DNA of 64,000 nt from Termitomyces sp. T153. Lineage: Eukaryota > Basidiomycota > Agaricomycetes > Agaricales > Lyophyllaceae. Positions 1-11,500 of this stretch are shown piece by piece. Made by a program: the position numbers and the translations under genes. How positions within the stretch are numbered: position 1 is the stretch's first letter; each line of letters opens with the position of its first letter. The notes under the pieces were generated by a model. The model had not been told where the DNA came from and ran no database searches. It saw only the letters and a list, made by a program, of their open reading frames with translations. The stretch is taken from contig JACKQL020000015.1 in assembly GCA_018296165.2 (NCBI GenBank), forward strand, positions 1,054,001-1,118,000, given 5' to 3'.

Positions 1-31
1 GAGTGGGTTGTGACATCACCCCACCTTCAGT
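1..31 (-). repeat. Edge of a family A LTR with polypurine tract
   Basis: Bases 1-15, read on the minus strand, are the first 15 bases of a family A LTR (TGTCACAACC...). Bases 16-31 on that strand are the purine-rich tract that precedes every family A 3' LTR here. The rest of this LTR lies left of the window. It belongs to the minus-oriented fragment that ends at about 577. Confidence 0.8.
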
Positions 32-228
32 GTCAAGACCCTTGAGATGTGGGGCATGGGTTGGGGATTGGCAGAGCATGGAAATCAAAGTTGAGCAATA
101 TTGATCAAATCACAGTGAGTGGCAGTGGCATGGGGAATGAAGTTGAAGTATGGCCACCATTTGTCAGGGAGTTCTCCTCAAGTCATTAAAAAGGGTCAGA
201 CATACCCCAGAATTCCAAACTTTTTGCA

Positions 229-577
229 ATGTCCTCCTCTGCTTACTCCTTGGATTTATCAGCATTGCCCACATTGTGATCATCATCTTCCACTCCCTCT
301 TTCTTGGAGGAATCCAATTCTTGTCATGGCTGCTGATGCATCAAGGCAATGTACCATAGTCATAAGTGTGGGTTTGTTTCCTGTGTATTTCAGCATTGCT
401 GATCGAGCTCAATAGAGTTGTTTGTGGTGGTGGCTGGCCCATTGGGAGTTTTGTCGCAAGGTGCAGTTCCAGTGTTGCCTGCTCCAGTATTGGTGGGGCA
501 CTCCTCAAGGCCCAACTTTGGCCTAGGGAAGATTATAGTTGTCCCAGAGGCACTAGGTGGCCCAGGTGGGGGTGACT
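229..577 (+). pseudogene. aORF N-terminal fragment (exons 1-2)
   Basis: This is the 5' part of the family A antisense gene, on the plus strand because its parent element is minus-oriented. The ATG at 229 opens with MSSSAYS, like the A-Y and A-T copies. Exon 1 runs to 361 and has two in-frame stops. An intron of 54 bases (362-415) follows, the same length as in A-Y and A-T, but its donor has decayed from GTAAGT to ATAAGT. Exon 2 (from 416) keeps the AGPLG and RPNF segments shared with A-Y. Homology ends at about 577, where the sequence flips to the opposite orientation before the cysteine cluster. It cannot make a complete protein. Confidence 0.7.
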
Positions 578-590
578 CCACCAACCCTGG
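565..590. other. Inverted junction between two family A fragments
   Basis: Left of about 577 the sequence matches the antisense-gene exon 2 of a minus-oriented element. Right of it, the sequence matches the 3' end of the same gene in a plus-oriented element. A few bases (CTCC) fit both sides. No LTR end or target duplication is present, so this is a rearrangement rather than an insertion site. Confidence 0.6.
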
Positions 591-1307
591 CAAGGCCTCC
601 CCCGCATCCACCGCCACCTCCCACCACAATCCTCGGGCCACCATGTTGCACCACCAATGCCCCGCCAGCAACCTCCCCATCCTTGCCATCCCCTGCTGAA
701 GCTCCAGAGGGTAATCCATGGACATCTGTGTCAACCCATCTTAGATCGATGCCAGTGCTGTGGAGGCACCATCCAGGAGAACTCGGTGCTCCCACACCCA
801 GCCTAACCAAAGACAATTCATTAGCAACAAAACAGAGAACTGGGGAGACACTTACAAAGGACCTCCGCATGGCCCAAGGTGGCCTCACTGGCCAGCCAAT
901 CCTCCCTCCGCTCCACTGCCTCCAGCTCTGCCTGCAACAAACCACCCTCTGACGCCACCTGCTGCCCCTCCGCCACCTCCATGGGTCATACCACCCACTG
1001 CATCAGATGCTCCCACAAGCTCCACACCTCCAATGCCTGCTCCGTCGCCACTTGCACTGAAGTGTCCTGCTCCCACTGCAGCACCCCCTTCTCCTTCTGT
1101 GCCATGTCCAGATCCTCCTGTACCCATTGGAGCTCCCCCTCTTGCGCCATCAATGCTGTTGTCAAAGCCTCCACCTGCCGACATAGGAAAACCTCCATGA
1201 TTGAAGGCGGGGGCTCTGGGGAACTTGAAGCCTGTTCCAATGGTGTGCCTAAGGTAGGAGAGTAAAAGTGAGGCCCCAGAGGCCCCACCATCAACTTGTG
1301 TCTCTGC
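577..1307 (-). pseudogene. A-X aORF, C-terminal half (exons 3-4)
   Basis: This is the 3' half of the antisense gene of element A-X, split from its 5' half by the solo LTR at 1308-2461. The coiled-coil exon contains EVFLCRQVEALTTAL and ends with EDWLASEATLGHAEVL. An intron at 803-855 (53 bases, GTAAGT donor, TTAG acceptor, GCTAAT-like branch site) interrupts a codon after its first base. The last exon then reads WVWEHRVLLDGAS in frame. The same intron sits at the same codon in A-N, A-T and A-Y. The plus strand is also open here, but only the minus-strand reading is shared at protein level with the other copies. Confidence 0.7.
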
Positions 1308-2461
1308 TGTCAGGTTCCGCTGACCCCGGGGGCTCAGCTGCACTGGGCGAGTCCTTACTAGGCGGGCGTGATTCCCCTGCATTGGTAACCGAACACTTGA
1401 AGACGTTCCGGGTCTGGGTGGGTTGCGCGGGTAGTTGGGGAGATGTGATCCAGACAGATCCGGGAAGGTCCGGAGAAGTCGGATTGTGGGGAAACAAGAC
1501 GGTCTTGGCGGGGTTCAGGCAGAAGGCCGTACGGGAGATTTGCGGAAGCAAGGGAGGTAGGTGGCTGTGTGATCAATGGGGACGGAGCCGGGGTTTGATG
1601 GGAGATCATTTGGAGCTGATGGAGTCTGGGACCGAGCGAAGAGTGAGGTTCGGACCTGGTAAAGGAGTGTCGGGGTTCGTAATCGTAATCGCGGAGTTCG
1701 TGAGGTCGTTAGGGTTGATGAAGACTTGGGCACAATGGTCTGACGGAGTCACTGAGACAGCGCCGGACGAGACAATATGGAACAGGAGTAGATTCGAGTG
1801 GAGATACAAAACAATAACGATAACGATAACGAAATGGAGACAAGATAAGACCGGGAGACTGAGATAAGACCGGGAGACTGAGATAAGACCGGGAGACTGA
1901 GAGTAAGGAGAATGGGACATGAAACACGAAACACAAAAAGGAAACAATCAGACCATAGGTAACGTTAAGCAATATCAAGACTAGAGTACGAAGAGTTACT
2001 CGATGACTTATATACTGACTACCGGAGGACTTCGGGGTACGTCGGCTGTGGCGGCGGGGCTTGGCGGGGCTTGATGGAGTGGGTGGGTGTCGGTTGTGAT
2101 CGAAGATCATGCCATGCTGATACGTTGATGGGATCATTGGAGAACGCGGGTTGCCCCGAGGTTGTCGTGATACTCCGGAATAGGTCGGAGGAAGCAGGGT
2201 GTTGAGTTAATGATGGGTGGTGAAGATCGGGAATAGCGGGGGTGGTTCTCGGGGTTCGGGAAGCCCAGGGTAAGTGTCAGTGGCTGCGGGGCAGGCACCA
2301 AAGTTGGCCCAGGGGGCCGTCGGAGTTAGCCGGGGAGGCGTCGGAGTTAGCCGAAGTAGGCGCGGGGCATGGGCGGAAGTTCGGCGGAGCGTTGGGGGTC
2401 CTTTTGGGGGTTCGGGGGTTTGATGGACGATGTGCAGGGTTTCGGGGAACGGGTCGTGACA
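1308..2461 (-). repeat. Solo family A LTR, young type, TSD TCTGC
   Basis: This is a complete 1,154-bp LTR in minus orientation, flanked by the 5-bp duplication TCTGC (1303-1307 and 2462-2466). No internal region is left, so it is a solo LTR formed by recombination between two LTRs. It retains many CpG sites and is most similar to the LTRs of A-N. The TATA box is at 2007-2014 (minus strand) and the R-start motif AGTCTTGATATT at 1971-1982. Three copies of a 19-bp CAGTCTCCCGG-type repeat lie at about 1850-1905. It interrupts the antisense gene of A-X. Confidence 0.93.
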
Positions 2462-2466
2462 TCTGC

Positions 2467-3261
2467 GGCCTCTTGCTGGGCCCTGCCTCTGACGGCGGGG
2501 AGGCCCTCTGCTTCCTCTTATCCACTACTGCCAGCACCCCCTCCCTCCACCCACCCTGCAGAGGTCCCACCTTCCTTGCAGGTCGCCCTGCACCCCTCTC
2601 CCCTGACACCCTGGCCTTCCATGCCTCGCCCAGCTGCCCCCACACCCAACCCTCATCCCACCCCTGCTCTGTGGTAATGCATGCCACCCACCACTCCAAC
2701 AAAATTGAGCACTTCTCATGCCTTGCGTGGCATGGAAGGCACACAGAGGTGTTGCATCACAAGCCTGTGGAGGGCCCATCAAATTTGCACAGCTCACTCC
2801 ACCAAGCACAAAGGGTACACTACAACCAAACAATCAGTAAATGCGACCAAAAGGGCTTGAAAACTATCAGGGCTTGGTTCAAACACCACTCCAGCATTGG
2901 GGGGCCCCAAGCCTGTGCCAATGCCCTTGCAAACTCCTCTGCCATCACCTCTGCCTGTGGAACTTGCTGTGCCTGCGGAACTCCCTCCCTGCCCCCCACC
3001 ACCAGACTTGACTCCACGGGACAAACTCTAGTCTGTCCCAAGCCCTTCTCTTGAGTAAAGCCCCCGGAAGAGCCCAACACCATTGCGACCCACCCTGCAA
3101 AACTCCATCAATTACCCCGAAAAAACAAGTAGACACTACTTACAACCCTGGTACATGGCACTGACCTGACACTGGTGCTCAAACTCCTCCCCCTCACTGT
3201 TGTACACCACCACCTCATCTGCATTGGAAAACCATGGAGCTGAGTGATCAGAGGAGGACAT
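2467..3261 (-). pseudogene. A-X aORF, N-terminal half with six-Cys cluster
   Basis: This is the 5' half of the antisense gene of A-X, with its start codon at about 3261. An intron with a GTAAGT donor and TTTTGCAG acceptor lies near 3095-3151. A second intron (2820-2867, 48 bases) ends immediately before the first cysteine codon; its donor has decayed to AT. The cluster at 2709-2819 keeps all six cysteines with spacing C-x2-C-x6-C-x15-C-x2-C-x6-C, including CLPCHARHEKC, and one in-frame stop in the x15 loop. The pattern matches fungal Zn2Cys6 DNA-binding domains apart from a long middle loop. DNA binding is inferred, not shown. Confidence 0.7.
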
Positions 3262-3480
3262 GGAAGAAATTTTTGGGGGAACTCTGGAGTATGTTCAAGT
3301 CTTTTAATTGATTGGGAGGAACCCCCTGACAAAGCAGCAACCACGCTTTGACTTTGCCTCCCATGCCACCATCATTCACTGCAGATTGATCAATATTACT
3401 TGGCTTCAACTCCCACACCCCCACTGATCCCCAACCTGCACTCCACGTCTTGAGGGTCTCAATGCTGAAAGGGAGGGTGA
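3262..3480 (+). promoter_or_regulatory. aORF upstream leader and A-X polypurine tract
   Basis: About 220 bp separate the antisense start codon from the 3' LTR. The stretch keeps blocks found in the other family A copies, including GATTGATCAATATT and CTTTTAATTGA. The last 14 bases (GAAAGGGAGGGTGA, 3467-3480) are the polypurine tract priming plus-strand synthesis. The conserved blocks may be the antisense promoter or 5' untranslated region; that is an inference. Confidence 0.5.
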
Positions 3481-4609
3481 TGTCATGACCCATTCCCTGG
3501 ACCCCCGCACATTGTCCAATGACCCCTCGCCCCCCCCCAGAACCTCCCCCGACGCCTCGCCAAACTTCCACAGTGCTCCGTGCCTACTTCAGCTAACTCC
3601 GACGCATCCTTGGCTAACTCCGACGGCCCCCTGGCCAACTCCAACATCTTCCCTGCAGTTGGTGACACTTCCTCTGGATCTCCTGAGCCCCTGGAACCAT
3701 TTTCTCACTGTGCCAGACCCTGTTACATGTCATCAACTCGACACCCTGGTTTCTCTGACTTACTTTGAAGTATCACGATGACCTCAGAATGGCCCACATC
3801 ACCAATTGATCCCATCAACATATCAACACAGCCCGCCCTCCAATTGTAACTGACACCCATCGACTCCATCAAGCTCTGCTAAGCCCCACCGCTACAGCTG
3901 ACATCCCCTGGAGTTCTCCAGTAGTCAGTATATAAGATGTAGAGTAGCTCTTCATACTCTAGTCTTGATATTGCTTAACATTACCTATGGTCTGATTATT
4001 TCTCTCTCATGTTTCATGTTCCATGTCTTGTTTTCTTACTCTCAGTCTCCTGGTCTTGTCTTGTCTCTATTCCATTATTGTTTTTGTTATTGTTTCGTAT
4101 CTCCACCTGAATATATCCTCATTCTTGTCTGAATCTCATCTTGACTCTGTCTCATCTTGTTTGATCTGTCTGTCCATTGTGTTCCCACCTTTCTCAACCC
4201 TAATGCCTTCACAAACCCCACAATCATGATTATGAATCCCAGACACTCTTTAACCAACTCCGGACCTCGCTACATGCTTGACTCCAAACTCTATCAACCT
4301 CCGTTGATCCCCCATCAAACTCCCGCTCTGCCTCCATCACTCACGTAGCCTCCACCTCCTCTGCACTCACAATACTTGCATATGGACTTGTGCCTGAACC
4401 CCACCAAGCCCATCCCCCTTCTTTGCAGCTTGTTCCCTACTCCTCTGGACCTCCCCAGACTCACTTGGATCAATCTCCACTGACTATCCTCACAAGCCCC
4501 CAGTGTTTGGCACACCTCCAAATGCCCAGTTGTCAGTGCAGGGAATCACGTCTGCCTAGTAAGGACTCGCCCAGTGTAGCTGAGCCCCCGTGATCAGCGG
4601 AACCTGACA
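3481..4609 (+). repeat. 3' LTR of family A element A-X
   Basis: This 1,129-bp LTR begins TGTCATGACC and ends CCTGACA. TATATAAG is at 3929-3936 and AGTCTTGATATT at 3961-3972. The next bases, AGTAC (4610-4614), continue the Gag sequence of A-Y, so A-X inserted there. The matching duplication and 5' half of A-X should lie left of the window. CpG sites are largely lost, so this copy is older than the A-N type. Confidence 0.88.
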
Positions 4610-4880
4610 AGTACATCCCCTGCCACTGGACTCCTGACCCCAACCAGGTGTTCTATGCACCATCCATCAGCCAGGGAATCCCTCCAGGCTGGCACTACCC
4701 TCCAGCAATTTCCACCAATGGCAACAATCCCCATATGTACCCCAGAGGATGCTCTGCAGTGCCCCCCAACCCTGCCTACCTTCCCCCCACCCACTATTAT
4801 GCATACCCAGTCCCTGCTGCAGTCCCAGCCCCTCCAGAGCACATAGATAATTACTCTCCCCCTCATCTGCTGTTTTCCGC
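4610..4880 (+). pseudogene. A-Y gag, first visible segment
   Basis: This is the N-terminal proline/tyrosine-rich part of family A Gag. It reads VPCHWTPDPNQ, FYAPSISQGIPPGWH and MYPRG, and corresponds to about residues 40-125 of the better-preserved A-Z and A-U copies. The first ~40 residues and the 5' LTR were separated by the A-X insertion and are outside the window. The frame is cut at 4880 by B-P and resumes at 15529 after the duplicated CCGC. No enzyme domain lies in this part of Gag. Confidence 0.8.
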
Positions 4881-5844
4881 TGATGAGCCCCAGTTATTGC
4901 TGAGCACCATGTTTTTGGCATTTTGGACTTAGCGGCAGCTGACTACCTTGAATCTGACACAAGTCACAACACTCAGCACATGAGACTTAGCCCGAGGATT
5001 GGACTGAAGCACGAGACTTTAGCAACTACAAGACTTATTGATCATGAGAAACATCATGTGGAGTCTGGAACCTGGGCCTAAATCATCAAGGCCTAGACCC
5101 TCCTTAGCGACAATTATTAGCAACCCTAGCGACTCTAGTGACATAACAGCATTCCCTTACTATATATGGGCAAATTATCAGATGCATACCTTTTACTATC
5201 ATTTCTTTTGCTAAGCTTACCAACATACTTGAATGGCATCTATGCTTCAGGTATTGACATTGGACTCATTACTTTTTGGTTTCATTTGCAATTAGGTGCT
5301 GCCAAGACTTCACCTATGATTTTTCACTTAGTTATAGACTGACGCCTCGTATGCACCCTAAACACAGTGACAGATGCTGTTGCTAGTGGTGTCTATTTGT
5401 TTACTTTCCCATACTATACTTTGAAATGTATAAATACTGACTGTACATAGACACTAAAAAAGAGAAGAACAATTGAAGAACTGCTATCTTTAAGCTTACC
5501 AGCAAGAGATTTCACTTTGCCTCTTTTGCTCTTTTTATTGCCTTCAACTCCGGCTTAGCGATAAGCCTCCTCGACTTCGACCTCAACTTAGTGTGGTGCC
5601 AACTGTGGGTGCCTATTCTAGTTAATCTGACTTAACAACACTAGCAACTATGGCTAGTGACCCATTTACCAACTTCCATTGACTTCACTCTACAACATAA
5701 CTTTCGCTCTAGTTCTCTGGGATGGTTACTGACTTGCCCTCAACTATTAACTTCCTACTGCCAGCTACCCTATCTAGTGACTAGTGTTAGGTCCTCTTTT
5801 TTTTAGATTTCCTGCACGGCACTAGGCAGCATAGGAGCACATCA
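4881..5844 (+). repeat. 5' LTR of B-P
   Basis: The LTR starts TGATGAGCCCC and ends GGAGCACATCA, with 5'-TG/CA-3' termini. A TATA-like TATAAAT is at 5429-5435. Short TAGCGAC/TAGTGAC words are frequent around 5105-5140 and recur through the element. Confidence 0.92.
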
Positions 5845-5847
5845 TTT

Positions 5848-5865
5848 TGGAGCCCACCATGAGGG
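5848..5865 (+). other. Candidate primer-binding site of B-P
   Basis: After three T residues following the LTR comes TGGAGCCCACCATGAGGG. It begins with TGG, as expected for pairing with the CCA end of a tRNA. The same 18 bases occur in B-M at 55429-55446 on the minus strand. The tRNA cannot be named from sequence alone. It does not match the start of the LTR's own transcript, unlike family A. Confidence 0.55.
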
Positions 5866-8568
5866 GCTTTGAAGTTAACCATTCCACTAGAAACCAGAGC
5901 TCAAGCAAAACGTTGCTTGGAAAACCTTGTTGAATCACCTCTGCCTTCATTTTTGACCCCTCAGCACTCTTTGCCAGCAACCCGTCCTTGACCTCTTGCT
6001 GACAAACTTGAAACCGCTAAAAACCTTCATGATGTTAGCAAAATCCTTGCTGATTTTCCAGGTGCCTTTATTAAAAGTTTCCTCGACACACCACTTTCAC
6101 CTTTGACCCTGACCAATTCTATCTTTTTCCCAGAAGCACAATCTATCCCTTCTTCACCAACTAACCCCCTTCCTTCACTAAACCCAACAATCACTAATAT
6201 GAACAATGACCCCACCACTTGGCATGCTAGAATGCCACCATGCAACGACACAACTGCACCTAAATGGGATGAGAGTTGCCCTAGGGAACTCCCCCAATAC
6301 TTTAAGGAACTAGAATACCTCTTTGCTGACTGCGGCATCACTGACAACACCCAGAAGAAGGAATATGCATTGCAATACATCTCTTATGACACAGCAGAAA
6401 CCTGGCTTGGCTTACCTGAATTTGGCAACAATATCAGCAACAATGCTCCCCAACCATATACTTACCAGGAATGGAAATTGGCAGTGCTTAGGCTGTACCC
6501 TGGTGCTGATGCTAGCGCTTGTTATAACCTTGGCGACTTGGAATGGCTGGTTAACCAGACTTTCAACAGCGGTTTAGCTACTTTGGGAAGGTTCTCTGAT
6601 TACTACAGGGATTTCCAATGCATCGCTAGATGGTTACTTGCTAATGGTAAACTCTATCATAATGAGGAATGTCGCTTGTTCCAACAAGGTATCCCTATGT
6701 TGCTATGGTCCAAAATTGTTTGTTGCCTCGAAATCACTCTTCCTGATCACCATCCTGAGGACCCTTACGATGTTGACCAAGTTTCTGAGGGTGCCAAATG
6801 GGTTTTAAAGAGAACGGACACCTCTATGACCAAGACCAGCAATGGCACCAGTGGTATTCCTTCGTCATTGCCAATCGCTAATGCACCAACTGCCCCTTCA
6901 CCTACACCAAAGCGAGAAACTTTGGAATTAACAACTACTACAGCGATAGTCAGCGCCTTGGAACGTTTGGAAGCTCTTTTGACCCACGGTAATGCCCAAC
7001 CTTGTCAACAGTTCACTAACAGCACTTGCCACTTTTGCAGTGAAATTGGTCACACCATGGTCTGAGGCACGTGTATGAAACTGGAGCAAATGATTCAACA
7101 GGGTAAGGTCCATCAGAATGCTGAAGGAAAGATCATTTTACCATCAGGTGCTATGATCCCTAATTATTTCGGCAAGCGACTATACATGGAACACATCAAG
7201 GAATGGCACAGGCTTAACCCAGGACAAATCGTTACTGGCAGACTCTCTTCCAGCACTAATCCAGATCCCAAGCAAGCAGCTATGCAGCAGTCACTAATCC
7301 ACAAAGTAATGCAACAGGATATCACTATGGGCCAAGTGCTAAGCAAGGAAGAACGGATCGAGGCTTTGGAACATGAACTCTTTGCACTCAGGTGACCTGG
7401 CAAAAAGTTTGATGGCATACAAGTCCCCCCTGCAGCTTATCAACCAGCAAACAATACCCCAAAGGCAACACCCCCAACTAGTGACACTTCAGCAACTTCA
7501 TCCTCTTCCAGTTCAACTTCAGCTCCTGCTGCTAAGCCTGCAGACAAAGGCAAAGCATCTGAATGTACCGTCATTAATAAACAACCACCCATTGCTAAGG
7601 AACCCATTGCTCAGCCTCCCATTCATCCATTTTCCGGCATCCCTGGTCGCTATGTACCCCCTGCTAACAGGAATTTTGCTGCTCCTGACCAAACTAACAA
7701 TGGCACATATCGAACTATGCCACCCATTTACAACATTGAGCAGTCCAAGGCAGTTTTTGAATGGGTTTTAAGCACCAAGGTTACAGTATCAGTTGGCAAA
7801 CTTTGCTCAGTATCACAGGACATCCGGAATCAGTTTAGAACAGCAGTTACACCCAAACAACTAGTAGGCACTAGTGCTAATACAGTACAGGACCCCAGCA
7901 ACATTTTCAAAGATATATTGCTGACTTTTGCTATTGAAGAACCCCAGTTTTTGCTAGGATCTAACGTTGATACCATTAATGGACTTACCTTGGATAGGGC
8001 ACCTTTTGCATCTGTTGACCCCATTGAAGCCTACATTGATTTGCTACTCCATGGAGAAGAGCCAGTGGTGCTCACTGTCACTAAGGATTCTCAGTCACTT
8101 CATACCGTCATGATGCTGATTGACAACAAAGAGGAAGTGGAATGCATTCACGACAGTGGCTCACAGATTATTTCGATGCCAGCAGAAATTGCCAGTGACC
8201 TTGGACTATCCTATGATCCCAACATAGTTTTAAACATGCAGAGCGCTAATGGCACCATGGACCAATTGCTAGGACTTGCTTGAAACATACCATGTACTAT
8301 TGGTGACATTATGGTTTATCTCCAAATCCACATTTTATGGTCTCCTGCCTATGACATTCTACTTGGATGCCCCTTTGATGTATTAACTCAAAGTATGATC
8401 AACATGCTTAGCAATGTCGAAACTACTATAACAATTACGGACCCCAATACTGGCCAACGGCGCACTATCCCTACCTTTCCTTGTAGCAAATCCAAAAGGA
8501 ACCACTGCCAGAATGTTTGCTTCAAAACAGAAGCACCCTGTTGCTTTCATCACCAAAGGCATGGATAA
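5866..8568 (+). pseudogene. B-P gag-protease
   Basis: Structural protein and aspartic protease of family B in one frame, broken by several stops (for example at 7063-7065, after FALR at about 7393, and at 8281-8283). The long capsid-like region (6103-7000) has DYYRDFQCIARWLL. A nucleocapsid-like motif CHFCSEIGH is near 7023-7060, with a wider last spacing than the usual CCHC knuckle. The protease active site is HDSGSQI (DSG codons 8152-8160), followed by SPAYDILLGCPFDVL. Gag assembles the particle and the protease matures it. The initiating ATG is unclear: the ATG next to the primer site is out of frame in both B copies. The frame stays open to 8568, overlapping pol, which is one base forward. 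Confidence 0.8.
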
Positions 8569-11500
8569 GGAAGATAGTAACATAGCAATCGTTATCAGCC
8601 ATGACCATTCAACTGGTCTAGCAATTTGTATAGCTTCTTGTGATTTAGCCAACGACATTTTACTTACTAATTCTGACACACAGACTAATCCTGTGCTAGC
8701 ATACCTTTACGCTACGGCTAGTGACATATCTGATTTGTCCCTTCCACCTCATTCTTATCTGGTTTCAGCTGATACATCTAATCCCTTAATTCTTGGACAG
8801 ACTTTACCACTTGATACACATGTTACAGACATTACCCCCACCTATGTTAACATTCCATTTCCTGCTCAATTTGTTGCTAACAAACTCCCTAAGTGAAGAG
8901 GAGTTCAAATAAAGAAGAAGTACAAACCTGTTGCCATGAAAACCAAACCAGTCGCCAGCCATGTTAGTGAGGATTTCCGAATCAAGTGCCAGATTATTGG
9001 CAATCCGCTAGTGACAATCCCTCAGCTCAATCCAAATCCACCACCTTTCATCCCGACAAAGCGACTCACTAGTGAACGACAAGCAAAACTTGTTAAGGAC
9101 CATGACACAGGATTCCTCACTACCGATGAAATCAATGTACTAGTTGACATGGTTGCCAAGCAGGAAAAAGCTAGTCGACATGGTCACCAAGCAGGAAAAA
9201 GCTTTTGCTTGGGAAGATTCCGAATGAGGAAGTTTGCACCCCAACTTTTTCCCGCCAGTATGCATACCAACAATTCTGCACATACCGTGGGTCCAGCATA
9301 ATCACCCCATACCTCCAGGACTAGAAAAGGAAGTATGCAAGATTATTTGTGACAAGATTAGTGCTAGTGTTTACAAACCTTTGAAGTCCGCTTACCACTC
9401 ACGATGGTTTTGTGTTCTCAAGAAGAATAGTAAGCTCAGAATTGTGCACAGTCTTGAGCCACTAAACCGTGTCACCATTTGCCATTCTGGAGTACCACCC
9501 TTTCCAGACCATGTTGCAGAATCTTTTGCTGGATGCATCTGTGGTGCTACTCTTGACCTCTACATTGGCTATGACGAGCAGCTTATTGACCCTGCTTCAT
9601 GCAACTTAATGACATTCCAGACTCCATTTGGTGCTCTTTGCTTAGTAACCTTGCCAATGGGATGGACCAACTCTGTGCCTATTTTTCATGACAATATTAC
9701 TTTCATTTTGCAGCCAGAGATCCCCCATAATGTGCTCAGCTTTATTGACAACGTTGGCATGACAGGACCTAAGGACTGGAAGATTGTTAACAGTAACCCC
9801 ACTAAGCATCCTGCTAATCCAAACATTCACCTAGCGCTATGGGAGTTCTTTGAGCTTCTCAACAGGGTTCTCCAGTGAATGAAATATTGCAGTGGCACTT
9901 TTTCTGGTCACAAACCTGTTCTTTGCACCCTGACTTTCAAGATTCTAGGTCATGTTTGCATTCCTAGTAGACAAATCCCTGACGAAAGTCGCTTAGCCCT
10001 AATTGAGTGGTGGGGCCCTTGCAAGTCGCTATTGGAGTTCCGAGCCTTTTTGGGCATAGTTGGGGTACTTAGGATTTTTGTCAAGAACTTTGCCCATCAA
10101 GCCAACAATCTAATGAAACTTACTTGTGTTGGCATCCCTTTCGAGTTTGGCCCTGACCAGATAAATGCTCAACGTGACCTTGTGAAAGCCTTATAAGACA
10201 CTAAGCCCCTAGTTCCTATCGACTATGAATCGCATGACCCTGTCATCCTAGCAGTGGACACCTCGTACATAGTGGTCAGATATTACCTATGCCAGTGCAC
10301 TAGTGACAATTGCAAGGAATGCCACTACAACTGCTTTGGATTATTACACTAAACAACAAAGAAGCCAGATTCAGTCAGCCCAAGTTGGAACTCTATGGCC
10401 TTTATTGAGCACTACAAGCTTTATGGATGTACCTCATTGGTGTTAGGAACCTTATCATCAAAGTCGACGCTTGCTACATTAAGGGTATGCTTCAGAACCC
10501 TGACATCCAGCCTTCCGCTAGCATAAACCACTGGATTATGGCAATTTTGATGTTTCACTTCAAGCTGGTCCACGTCAAAGGAACTTTCCATGGCCCCAAT
10601 GGTCTTTCACAATGCCCACCACAGCCTGGCAACCCTTCAGCTGATGATAGCGACAGCTCTGTTTATGAGAATTGGATAGATCGCTTACATGGGTTCATTC
10701 ACCAAGTTCAGCTACCACTGCTGCTACTTTGCCAAGTTTCCATGGCTTCCCATCACCTACCTCCTCTGGCCAAGTATGATTATCCACATCCTTTAGTGAC
10801 TTTTGCCAGTGACACTGGCACTGCCCCCCAGTTAGCAACCAGCGACAATATTCAGCCTCTCTGAGACAATGGCACCACTACTTATAGTGACATACCTTGC
10901 AGTGCCAAAGCTATTGCCAGCAATGCTCATGTACTTCTAGTTGAAAAATGGCTTCACAATCTCAACAGACTCAAGGGCCTTAGCGACAAAGACTATGCCA
11001 CTTTTGTTCATTATGCCTCTATGTTCTTCGCTACTGGAGGCAAACTTTGGTGAAGAAGTTGAGATGGCGCTCATAAGCTGTTCATGCCTATTGCTAGCTG
11101 CTTACGGGTCTTGAAAGCTATGCATGATGACTTGAGTCATAGAGGACTTTTTGCTACTCACTCAGCCCTTTTAGAACAATTTTGGTGGCTTCAAGTTAGC
11201 GCTGATATAGTATGGTATCTTTGGACTTGCCACCTCTGCCAAATACACCAAATGACCAAAGTTTTCATCCCGCCGACTGTTGCTATGCCAGCGCCCTTGT
11301 TCAGCAAGATATATGTGGACACCATGTTCATGCCTCCCTCCAATAAGTTCAAATATATCATTCAAGGACATTGTTTGCTAACTCATTACCCTGAGTTTTG
11401 TATGCTTGCCAGAGAAAACACCAAAGCTATTGCTAGGTGGCTGTACAAGGATGTTATCTGTCATTGGGGAGCACTTAGTGAAATAGTTACTGACAATGGA

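Noticed and set aside
557..1200. Overlapping plus-strand proline-rich open frames
   Set aside because: They are complements of the glycine-rich and coiled-coil segments of the antisense gene. They have no start context, no splice signals and no conserved motif.
2242..3054. Plus-strand open frame of 270 codons
   Set aside because: It crosses the boundary of a solo LTR (2461) and runs opposite the antisense gene, so it is an accidental fusion of two unrelated pieces.
5848..5865. Assigning the family B primer site to a named tRNA
   Set aside because: The 18 bases start with TGG, but I cannot match them to a particular fungal tRNA 3' end without a tRNA set.
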